Source: CADEED01 sp035995425 | GTDB taxonomy: Bacteria; Pseudomonadota; Gammaproteobacteria; Steroidobacterales; Steroidobacteraceae | DNA length: 55,601 bases | Assembly (NCBI GenBank): GCA_035995425.1 | Contig: DASYKM010000042.1 | Coordinates: 1-55,601, forward strand | Direction of reading: 5' to 3' | Shown here: positions 6,342 to 14,573 of the stretch, piece by piece | Layout of the letters: each line of letters begins with the position of its first letter | Position numbering within the stretch: the stretch's first letter is position 1 | The notes under the pieces: model-generated | Databases searched by the model: none | The model's input: only the letters and a program-made list of their open reading frames with translations | Told to the model about the DNA's origin: nothing | Program-made: the position numbers and the translations under genes

Positions 6342-9300
6342 TCAGATGATGTTGAGCACATCCCAGGGCGCCGGCAGTTGCCCGCCGTTCACCTGGATGA
6401 TGGAGCTCGTGATGTTTCCGGTCGCGGTGAACTTGCGCGCCGCGATCTGCAGTGAGGGCGCGTCGCCGAGGCGCATCACCCGGTTATTGCTCACGAGCGC
6501 GGCGATGCCCGCCTGGATCTGCACCACGCCGTTCGCTCTCGATTCGTCCTCGAGCTCGAAATGGTTGTCCTGGAAGTGGCAGGCGTCGGTGACGCTCACC
6601 ATGCCGAGCAGCTCGCTTCCGCCGAAGGCATCGACGGTGTTGTCATTGATCATCGCGCGTGAGCCGGCGCGCACCGCGAGCGCGACGCCCGTGCTGGCGG
6701 TCAACCGGAATGCCGCATCCCGCGTCGCGAAATGCAGCGCCAACCCGCTGTTGAGCGCCGTGAACCCGAAGGTCCGCGTGAGGCGCGCCAGCATCGTAAG
6801 CTCGCCGATGAACACACCGATCCAGCGCGAGCGGTTCTGCTGCGACTCGACGTCGAAACGCCGCACCCGGTTGCCATTGAACACCGCGCTGCTGAAAGTC
6901 AGCAGGATCACCCCGATGCCGACGCCGACGAAATCCGCCGGCCCGACACCGCTGATGTCGTTGTTCTCCACCTGCGGTTGCGGACAACCGAACACGGCGA
7001 GACCGACAAAGATAGGCGCGCCCTGCGCCAGCATCGCCACGCCGCGAATCGTGTTGCCGCAAAATTTCAGGCGCTCGCAATTGTTCAGCGACACGCCGAT
7101 GAGGGCGAGATCCTGCGCATCCCGCTCCGTACAAAGGTTGGACAGCAGATTGCCTTCGATGTGCGCGACCTGCGCGGTGGCGTCCGGATCGAAGGTGATG
7201 CCGGAGCGCTGCACGTACTCGACGGTATTGCGGCAGATGAACAGGTTCACGCATTGCGAGACGATGCGGATGCCATCGCCGCGCACGCCGCGCACCAGGT
7301 TGTCGATGATGCGTGCATCCATGGCGGCACGTGCATCGAGCTCGTGCGCGACCACCGAGATTCCGGCGACGTCCTTGCCGGCGCCGAGGCCGACCACGGT
7401 ATTGCCCGCGACCTCGAACAGCCGCGCGCCTATGACGATGCCGCTGCCCGCGACCGCGATCATGTTGCGCGTCACGCGCACGCGGCTCGTCGGCAGGTCG
7501 TCGTTGTGGGCCTGGAGCACGGCGCGCAGGGCCACGTTCTCGCAGCGGAACAGGAAATTCGCGTCGATGCGCACGTCGCCGAGGAAATACACCGAACCGG
7601 AGAAGTCGATGCCGCGTTGCTGGCAGCGCAGGTCGTTCTGCGCGATGGTGACGTCGCTCAGCACGAGGTATTCCGGTTCATCCTGCGTCGCGCGGCTCAC
7701 GAATCCGTGCCCGCACAATGCGACGTTGTTGCAGATGCGAGCGTTCGACACGAGGCCTGAAAGCTCGATGGCGATGTCGCGTTCGCCCTGTTGTTCGAGC
7801 TCCTGGAAATAGCAGCCTTCGATGACGAGCTCGCTGCTGTTGGCAATCGAGATGCCGGCGAGCGGCAGATCGCCGGCGGACCCGAACGCGAAGCTCACGT
7901 CGCGCACGTCGACATCGGTGGCGAATTCGATCTGCAACGCGGCGCGTTCGCCGACGTAGCTCACCACGGTCCGCGAGCCCTTCCCCACCAGCCGGACGGA
8001 ACGCGCCTCGCGAATGCTGAGCGGCGCGCGCACGATGTAGTCGCCCGAATCGAGGCAGACCGTGCCGCCGCGCTCGCGAACGCTGTCGATGGCCATCTGG
8101 ATGGTGAGCTGGCCGGAATTGTGCGCCTCGGCGGTGACGCACACGTCGCAGGCGCAGGAGTCGCCGTCGAACTGCGGCGGCCACAGATGGCGGCAATCGA
8201 TGACCGAGGCGGGAAACGTCACGACCGCAAGCCGCGCGAAGTGATGATGCGTGCCGCGCGGCGGCGCGCTGTCCAGCTTTTCGAAGCTGCCGCCGGCCGC
8301 GCGCGCCGCGAAATTCCAGTGGTCGCCGACATGGAACGTGCCGGCGTTCGGCTCGAGATCGAAGCGCAACAGAATTCCCGACTCGAGCTGGACGCCGTTG
8401 AGCGCGCCCGTGACCGGAATGGTTCCGCGCCGGTCCGGATCCGCGAGCTGCGCCGCGTCGTCGAGATTGACGATCTCGGTCCCGTTGCGGTCGAGGATGC
8501 GGCCGCGCTGATCCCACTTGCGCAGGCGCGTATTGCGTTTCTGCAGTGTGTCGAGACCGCCCGCCGGCTGCAAATCGGCCGACAGCGGATGCGTGAGCAC
8601 GATGCTGCGCGTCGCGTCCTCGACACTCTTGACCAGGCACATGTCGCCCGACCGGCCCGCGAGCTCGCGCTTGTCGTCGGTGACTTCTATCCAGTCGCCT
8701 TCGCTCACGCGCAGGAACTCATCGCGCCCCACCGACTCGACCACGATGCGATCCGCGGCGCTCACGGCCGTGACACGCGTGGCGACGCTGGCATTCTCGC
8801 GCGACCATTTGAACCGCGCGCCGTTGGCGCCGCCGCCCGTTCCGCCGCCGCGGTGCATCTCGATGCGATAGAGCTGGTTTTCGAGGCCGCGGAAACCGGC
8901 TGCCGCCGGCACCAGGCACGGATCGTCATCCTGCGGCACCGGGACTTCTTCGGTGCTCAGGCGCCCCGCGGATGCACGCGTGCGATCGAGCCAGCCCGGA
9001 ATCGATGCGTCCGGCGTCTGACAATTGACGCCGGCACCCACGTCCGGCAGCACGCGCACCTGCCATACGGTTTGCAGCCGCGTGCTCGTGTCGACGCCCC
9101 CGAGCGCGGGCTCGAGCAGCGACGGGTCTTCTACGAAGGTGACTTCGCGCTGCCACACATCGAGATAAACCAGGTGTGGGCCGTTGCCTGCCGGCAAACC
9201 TTCCGGCGCGGGAAGCCACGGCCGCGCAGCCACGGAGAGGAACGGCTGCTCGAGATAAGGAATGGTGTCGGTGCCGAACACTTCGCCCAGCACCCCCAGC

Positions 9301-9638
9301 GGACCACGGCCGCTCGGGTGTGGCTCGACGAGATCGAAGCGCGTCGGTGCATCGCCGTGATTCTCGGCAAGCAAGCCATCGACGTACATGCGGCCGCGGC
9401 CGATCGACATCGACTGCACATTGTTGGCGACGGCGAGCGCGATCTTGAATCCGTCGGCGGTTTCGCGCGGCACCGTGGTGCGCCCGATGGTGTCGACCGT
9501 TCCGGCGCGCAGGCGCCGCTCCACGCTCGACACCCATTCGTTCCAGTCCGAATCGAGCGCCACGCGTCCCTGTTGCAGCAACGTCGCCGAATATCCCTTC
9601 AGCGGATCGAAGCTGTGCCGACTGTAGTCACCACTCAC
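6342..9638 (-). CDS. DUF6519 plus right-handed beta-helix protein, candidate eCIS fibre/tailspike
   Basis: The 1098-residue product begins with a DUF6519-type region (MSGDYSRHSFDPLKGYSATLLQQGRVALDSDWNE), a family repeatedly found beside contractile-tail baseplates. From about residue 500 (after a CACDVC cysteine cluster) it becomes a long right-handed parallel beta-helix: repeated strand-turn units such as IEGCYFQELEQQG, ICNNVALCGHGF, ITVSQNDLRC-like steps, VEYVQRSGITFD, VENNDISGVGP and INDNTVDAFGG, with stacked Asn at turns. Beta-helices of this type are used by phage tailspikes for carbohydrate binding or cleavage. No catalytic residues can be assigned by eye. GTG 9638 (GGAG upstream) overlaps the end of the gpI-like gene by 11 bases. 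Fibre function is inferred from position and fold. Confidence 0.8.
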   Translation of the reverse strand: MSGDYSRHSFDPLKGYSATLLQQGRVALDSDWNEWVSSVERRLRAGTVDTIGRTTVPRETADGFKIALAVANNVQSMSIGRGRMYVDGLLAENHGDAPTRFDLVEPHPSGRGPLGVLGEVFGTDTIPYLEQPFLSVAARPWLPAPEGLPAGNGPHLVYLDVWQREVTFVEDPSLLEPALGGVDTSTRLQTVWQVRVLPDVGAGVNCQTPDASIPGWLDRTRASAGRLSTEEVPVPQDDDPCLVPAAAGFRGLENQLYRIEMHRGGGTGGGANGARFKWSRENASVATRVTAVSAADRIVVESVGRDEFLRVSEGDWIEVTDDKRELAGRSGDMCLVKSVEDATRSIVLTHPLSADLQPAGGLDTLQKRNTRLRKWDQRGRILDRNGTEIVNLDDAAQLADPDRRGTIPVTGALNGVQLESGILLRFDLEPNAGTFHVGDHWNFAARAAGGSFEKLDSAPPRGTHHHFARLAVVTFPASVIDCRHLWPPQFDGDSCACDVCVTAEAHNSGQLTIQMAIDSVRERGGTVCLDSGDYIVRAPLSIREARSVRLVGKGSRTVVSYVGERAALQIEFATDVDVRDVSFAFGSAGDLPLAGISIANSSELVIEGCYFQELEQQGERDIAIELSGLVSNARICNNVALCGHGFVSRATQDEPEYLVLSDVTIAQNDLRCQQRGIDFSGSVYFLGDVRIDANFLFRCENVALRAVLQAHNDDLPTSRVRVTRNMIAVAGSGIVIGARLFEVAGNTVVGLGAGKDVAGISVVAHELDARAAMDARIIDNLVRGVRGDGIRIVSQCVNLFICRNTVEYVQRSGITFDPDATAQVAHIEGNLLSNLCTERDAQDLALIGVSLNNCERLKFCGNTIRGVAMLAQGAPIFVGLAVFGCPQPQVENNDISGVGPADFVGVGIGVILLTFSSAVFNGNRVRRFDVESQQNRSRWIGVFIGELTMLARLTRTFGFTALNSGLALHFATRDAAFRLTASTGVALAVRAGSRAMINDNTVDAFGGSELLGMVSVTDACHFQDNHFELEDESRANGVVQIQAGIAALVSNNRVMRLGDAPSLQIAARKFTATGNITSSIIQVNGGQLPAPWDVLNII

Positions 9639-11793
9639 GGTTTTCTCCTTGAATCAGTCCTGCTTCGAGACCGAAGCGCACGTATTCGTCCAATCGATCG
9701 CGCAGATTGCTTTCCCGCTGTGGCTGAAACAGCAGGTGGTACACGCCCATCTCGGATTCATCGCTCGCGCCGCCGCGAATCTGCAGCGCGCAGGAATTGC
9801 GCAGCTGCAGGTAGGCAGGATCGGCGAATCGCGTCGACGTGAATGCCGGCACCAGCCACGCGGCCACGTTCGCGCGCACGCGTTCGCGCGCCGACGCGCT
9901 GAGCGGCGTGCTCAGCCCCTGCTCGCGACGCTCGATCTCGGCCGCGATCTCGAGCTCGGGCTGGCAGCGAAAGCGCCGCGGCGTGATCGCGCCCGAAGGT
10001 ATGTACGAGAAACGCACGCAGCCTTCCTGTTTGCGTTCGCACAGCACCGCGCTCGCCCAGGTGTCACCGCCCGATGCGCGGCGCGCGTGCAGGATGCTGT
10101 CGGTCACCAGATCCATCGCGACCGCGCGCACTTTGCCGATGACGGTGACCGCCGAGAGCTTGAGCTGGCCGCCGGCCTCGTCATCGGTGGCGCCGGCGAT
10201 GGCCACGAGCTCGGGCGCGGTCGCGTCGATGGCGCTGTCGCTGACGTCGAGCACGGTGTCGGTCGCGAGCCGCACAGGACCTGACAAAGAGCGCTCGATG
10301 GTGATGGTCGCGGTGGGCACGTCGGCGAGCAGCGAGGCCTCGCCAGCGTGCAGCGGCGTGCCATCCGCGGCGAGACGCAGGCCGGGCACGAGCGTGCAAT
10401 GCGCAATACGCAGGTTCGCGAGCGTGCCGCCGGCGACGAGGCGCCCGGGCGAAGCCGTGACAGCGGCCGGGTCCGCGCACACGAGGAAGCCGTCGAGAAT
10501 CACCGACGATCCGTCGCCGCCCTCGATGGTGAAGTCTTCGGTCAACGAGATCTGCGGACGCACGCCGTTGCGCGCGCGCAGCTCGATGGAGGCCGCAGGC
10601 GCGGCGTTGATGGCCAGCGCCTCGGTGTAGCGCGCGTTGTCGGTGACCTCGACGACGCCGCCGGCGGCGGGCAACGAATCGATGGCCTGTTGAATCGTGG
10701 GGAAATCCGCGGGCACGCTGCGTATGACGATGTTGGCCTGCGCCGCGAGTGCGCTCGCCTCGCGCGGATACTGGCCGCCACCGATGTCGGCGACGCTGCC
10801 GTAGTGATACGTCACGACGACTTGCGCGGGCGCGGCGAGATCCGTCGGGAACGCGATGCGTCCGCGCTCCGGGTCGACGGCCGTCTTGCCGTCGTCCGGC
10901 ACGTGCGCCCAGCTCGCGCCCGCATCTTCCAGGTTGCAGATGCACAGTTCGTCGGCGGGGACGGCAACGCCATCGCGCAGGATCAGGAAGCTGCGGCCGG
11001 CGCCGTAATAGTCCGCGCGCCGGTCCGGGTCTTTCATCGCCGCGTCGAGACGTCGCCGCGAGATCGGCAGCGGCACGTGCAGCGGCGTGCTCATCGAGGC
11101 GATCTCATTCTCCGGGTCGATGCGCGTGAAGAGCTGCAGCTCGATGTCGAGCGGCGAGAACAGGTAGCGCCGCGCGTCGACGCGGCTCGCGGGTGCGGAC
11201 TCGAGCGGACTTGCCTGGATGCGCCACAGGAAGATGCCGATATTCGGGATGTTGTAGCGGCCGCCGCTTTTCATCGCGCGCACGTCGACGAGATGCGGCT
11301 CGCGGGCGAACGCGGTGCCGGGCGTATCGATCGCGATGTTCCCGCGCAAGCTCGCCGTGGCCGGCGCGAGAAGCCGAACATGATTCATGTATTGGGTGGT
11401 CGACAGCCGCTGGAAGAATTCCACGACGTGCGCCGGCCAGCCGGTGACATCGCGCGCCAGTTGCTCGAGCACACTGGCCGTGCCCTTGCGGCGGCGGTAG
11501 CCGATGGTATTGGCCACTTCGGCGCGCGGCGTGGCGATGCTGGCGCTGACGCCGTGCACGGCGCGGTGCCCGATGAGATCGCCGATGTACGGCACCACCC
11601 AGTCCGCGCAGGTTTCGATGAACTGGTCGTCGTAGAGTTGCGCGACGTCTTCCTCGAGCACCAGCATCTGCTCGGCGACCACGTCGAGCAGCTCGCCGAG
11701 CACGGTCTCGTTCGCGGCGTCGCGCACGCGATGGATCGCCGGCAGCAGCGCGTAGAGCTCGCGCGTGCGTGCGCGCATGTCGTCGATGTTCAT
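9628..11793 (-). CDS. gpI-like baseplate protein fused to a pectin-lyase-type beta-helix
   Basis: The 721-residue product starts with a phage tail protein I-like region (about 1-150), including LYALLPAIHRVRDA, ADWVVPYIGDLIGHR and IGYRRRKGTASVLEQLARDVTGW, the standard signature of contractile-tail gpI homologues in eCIS. From about residue 354 the sequence reads VPADFPTIQQAIDSLPAAGG, a typical opening of pectinesterase/pectate-lyase beta-helices, followed by repeated short strands to about 600. The last 100 residues (MGVYHLLFQPQRESNLRDRLDEYVRFGLEAGL) are helical. ATG 11793 overlaps the upstream stop as ATGA. It probably links baseplate to fibres. A gpI domain carrying its own beta-helix, next to a second beta-helix gene, is unusual. 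Confidence 0.8.
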   Translation of the reverse strand: MNIDDMRARTRELYALLPAIHRVRDAANETVLGELLDVVAEQMLVLEEDVAQLYDDQFIETCADWVVPYIGDLIGHRAVHGVSASIATPRAEVANTIGYRRRKGTASVLEQLARDVTGWPAHVVEFFQRLSTTQYMNHVRLLAPATASLRGNIAIDTPGTAFAREPHLVDVRAMKSGGRYNIPNIGIFLWRIQASPLESAPASRVDARRYLFSPLDIELQLFTRIDPENEIASMSTPLHVPLPISRRRLDAAMKDPDRRADYYGAGRSFLILRDGVAVPADELCICNLEDAGASWAHVPDDGKTAVDPERGRIAFPTDLAAPAQVVVTYHYGSVADIGGGQYPREASALAAQANIVIRSVPADFPTIQQAIDSLPAAGGVVEVTDNARYTEALAINAAPAASIELRARNGVRPQISLTEDFTIEGGDGSSVILDGFLVCADPAAVTASPGRLVAGGTLANLRIAHCTLVPGLRLAADGTPLHAGEASLLADVPTATITIERSLSGPVRLATDTVLDVSDSAIDATAPELVAIAGATDDEAGGQLKLSAVTVIGKVRAVAMDLVTDSILHARRASGGDTWASAVLCERKQEGCVRFSYIPSGAITPRRFRCQPELEIAAEIERREQGLSTPLSASARERVRANVAAWLVPAFTSTRFADPAYLQLRNSCALQIRGGASDESEMGVYHLLFQPQRESNLRDRLDEYVRFGLEAGLIQGENREW

Positions 11794-14573
11794 GTCATCT
11801 GCCCCAGCACGGTGATCGGACCTGGTTCGAGAATGAGGATCTCGGCGCCGAGCAGGCGGTTCGCGGCGTCACGCCGCGGCCCAAGCGCCGGCAACCGCGG
11901 ATAGAGCGTGGCGGTGTTGTTAGGCGGCGCGGTTCGATACAACGCATCGAGATCCGCGGCGACCACGCCATCGACGCCCTGCACCACGGCGATGACTTCA
12001 CTCTGCGAGATCGCCTGCGCGAATTCGCGCCGTTCGAAGTCGAAAGCCGCGTGCAGCGCATCGGTGACATCGGCGAGCACGCGGTCGGCCAGAAAATCTT
12101 CGTGCACCTTCACGGCGAGATGCACGCGGAAGCGCACCGGCACGAATGGACGCACTTCGAAGCTCGCCGTCGGCTGCCCCGAAGATGACAGCGCATCGAT
12201 GAAATTGCGCAACAGGTCGCTGCCCTCGGGAATCGGCGCGCCGTCCGTGCCCGCCACGGTGAGGAACACGCGGCGCATGAATCCATCCCAGGTCCAGCTC
12301 GCCAGCGCCTTGTCGATGCCGGCGAAGGTCATGGCGAAATCCTGGTAGTCGAGCAGCGACACCGTTCGCGCCAGCGTCTTCACCGTCATCGGGGAGTTGC
12401 GCCGCGCGGCGTCGCGCACTTCGGGATCGGTGCCGCCGCTCGCGGCCAGTGGATTGGTGACACTCTTCACCCCGAGCGGCACCTTGAGCGCGGTGGTGAG
12501 CTGGCCATTGCGCACGTCGCCGGCCACGCCAATGCCCTTGCGATACAGCGCACGGACATTTTCGCGGCCCGACGGCAGACGCTGGCCGCGCAGACCGTCG
12601 CCGAACTCGACCACATCCTTGCCGTTCTGCTGCCGCGTGACGAACACCCGATCGGCGGGGCCCGCCTCGAACAGGTTGTCGACTTCGTGCCAGGCGACGT
12701 CGTCGACGCGCACCTCGAGGCTGCTCTGCGCGCCGGTCGAACCGGCCGCGCTCACATAGGTGAGCGGCGCTTGCTTGAGCTCGAACGACTGCCGCGACGC
12801 CTGCGCGGCGCCGCTGCCGAGGATTTCCGTGACCGATTCGCCGTGACTGGCGGCGGCGACGTTGGCGAGGATTTCGAGCGAGCCGCGATCGAACGCGTTC
12901 TCGAGCGGCTCGTGCAGCTCGATGATCGTCGTGCCACCGGCAGGCTGGTCGCACAGTTGCACGCGCACGAGCTCGGCGATGATCTCGTCGGTGGCGCGCG
13001 CGGCCACGATGATCGCGTCGCTCGCGGAGGCGATCACGGCGCCTTCCCTGCCATCGGCGTTGCGAACCGGCCAGCGCAGGAATCCCGGCCGGCCGGCGAC
13101 GGCTTCGGGCGCGGCAAGCACGTAGAGCTCGGTGAGTTTCGCGAGCCGCTGTGTCGCGCCGATTGCAGGCGCAAACTCGAGCCCGTGTTTCTGCACGCGC
13201 AGGCGAGGCCGGCGGCCGCGGAAAATGAGCGGCCGATCGCGGTCGAATGTTTCCACGCGCGTCTCGAGCGGCACGGTCGCGCCGTACACGGGGCCGGTGA
13301 CTGGCGTGCTCGCGAGCGCGAGCTCCTCGCTTTGCGAGAACACCGCGGTGTGGCGGTATTCGCTGACGAAGCCACTGAGATTCACCGCGGTGTCGGTGAG
13401 CACGCGCGTGCGCTTGCCCGACATCGCGTAGCGCGAGCTCGCGACTTCGGTCACCTGCTCGATGACATAGAGCTCCTGGTATTCCGGACGCGAGAGCACC
13501 AGCCAATTGTGCTCGGCGGCCGTCGGATGAACAGCATCGAGCTCGATGAGCGCCTGCGCGGGCCCGCCCGTGAACGGATCGATTCCCTGCGTATCGATCG
13601 AGAAAATCCAATCTCCGGGCGCTCCCGGTGTTCCCTCGATGTCGTTGAGGAACAGCTCGCGCGTGGCGGCATGCAGCAGCTTCGGGTTCAGCGCGTTGTG
13701 CCCGAACAGCGAGGCGCGCAGGCGCAGCGCATAGAGCCGCGGATTCAGCGCCGGGGTCATGTGCGGCACGTCGGAGCCGAGCGGCTTCTGCCAGGTGAGG
13801 CGCGTGCGATTCCCCGCGACGTCGGGCTCGACCGTCGCCACGCGGCGAAAGTCCCAGTGATTGTCCTTGGCATTGTCGCGGCGCTCATCGCCGACCAGCA
13901 GGATGGCGTCGCCGGGACGCAGGCCGGTGTTGATACCTTCCGCGTAGAGCTCCAGGTCGTCTTCCACCGGCAATCGCTTGAGCGTCACCTGCGGCCTGAC
14001 GACATTCCATCCGGGATGCGCGGTGAAATCCTCGAGCGTCTCGAAGGTCTGCGCGCGCTCGCCCGGACCCGGCACGCTCTGCACGCGCGTGCCCTTGGGC
14101 ATCGGGAGCGGACGCAACGCCACCGCCGCGTCGCCGCGCGCCGCTTCGAGCGTGAACGCGAGATGCGTGCCGGAAGCCACGCCCGGGCGCGGCCGATAAC
14201 CGATGAGCCGCGCGAGCTCGACCACCGAGAGCCGCTCGGTCGCCGTGCGCAGGTATTGTTCGTTGGCGAGCCGCTCCTGGTAGAACGTGAGCACATCGCC
14301 GACCGCGGACCACGCGTCGAGCAACGCGATCGTGAAGTCGGAGGAATCGCGCGTGCCCAGCCGCGAGAGCGCCGGATGCCGCGCCGACGACAGCCCGGCC
14401 ATCGCCGATTCGAGAAACACCGCGTGCGTCGCGACGCGATAGCCGATGGCCGGCAACGCCGGATCGTTACGCGGCGGCTGCGGCCCGCCCTGCGCACTCG
14501 CGCCTCCGCAACCGCACAGCGACTCGCCGGCCGGATCGGCCGCGTCGCCGACGATGATGGCATCGTCACTCAT
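11790..14573 (-). CDS. Baseplate J-like wedge protein, second copy (Afp12-type)
   Basis: A 927-residue putative baseplate assembly protein. The N-terminal 150 residues contain DSSDFTIALLDAWSAVGDVLTFYQERLANEQYLRTATER, a hallmark of the eCIS/phage putative baseplate assembly family. The C-terminal third contains the gpJ-like core: FGDGLRGQRLPSG, NPLAASGGTDPE, ARRNSPMTVKTLARTVSLLDYQDFAM. I chose ATG 14573 because it overlaps the upstream stop as ATGA and gives the family start MSDDAI; the longer frame to 15752 is antisense-style read-through. It would form the wedge ring around the hub together with the upstream paralogue. A Cys pair (CGCGG) near residue 20 is of unknown meaning. Confidence 0.9.
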   Translation of the reverse strand: MSDDAIIVGDAADPAGESLCGCGGASAQGGPQPPRNDPALPAIGYRVATHAVFLESAMAGLSSARHPALSRLGTRDSSDFTIALLDAWSAVGDVLTFYQERLANEQYLRTATERLSVVELARLIGYRPRPGVASGTHLAFTLEAARGDAAVALRPLPMPKGTRVQSVPGPGERAQTFETLEDFTAHPGWNVVRPQVTLKRLPVEDDLELYAEGINTGLRPGDAILLVGDERRDNAKDNHWDFRRVATVEPDVAGNRTRLTWQKPLGSDVPHMTPALNPRLYALRLRASLFGHNALNPKLLHAATRELFLNDIEGTPGAPGDWIFSIDTQGIDPFTGGPAQALIELDAVHPTAAEHNWLVLSRPEYQELYVIEQVTEVASSRYAMSGKRTRVLTDTAVNLSGFVSEYRHTAVFSQSEELALASTPVTGPVYGATVPLETRVETFDRDRPLIFRGRRPRLRVQKHGLEFAPAIGATQRLAKLTELYVLAAPEAVAGRPGFLRWPVRNADGREGAVIASASDAIIVAARATDEIIAELVRVQLCDQPAGGTTIIELHEPLENAFDRGSLEILANVAAASHGESVTEILGSGAAQASRQSFELKQAPLTYVSAAGSTGAQSSLEVRVDDVAWHEVDNLFEAGPADRVFVTRQQNGKDVVEFGDGLRGQRLPSGRENVRALYRKGIGVAGDVRNGQLTTALKVPLGVKSVTNPLAASGGTDPEVRDAARRNSPMTVKTLARTVSLLDYQDFAMTFAGIDKALASWTWDGFMRRVFLTVAGTDGAPIPEGSDLLRNFIDALSSSGQPTASFEVRPFVPVRFRVHLAVKVHEDFLADRVLADVTDALHAAFDFERREFAQAISQSEVIAVVQGVDGVVAADLDALYRTAPPNNTATLYPRLPALGPRRDAANRLLGAEILILEPGPITVLGQMT

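Noticed and set aside
5719..9842. Long plus-strand open frames opposite the beta-helix and LysM-like genes
   Set aside because: They are antisense to well-supported minus-strand genes, have Arg/Ala-rich composition typical of GC-rich shadow frames, and show no family motif.
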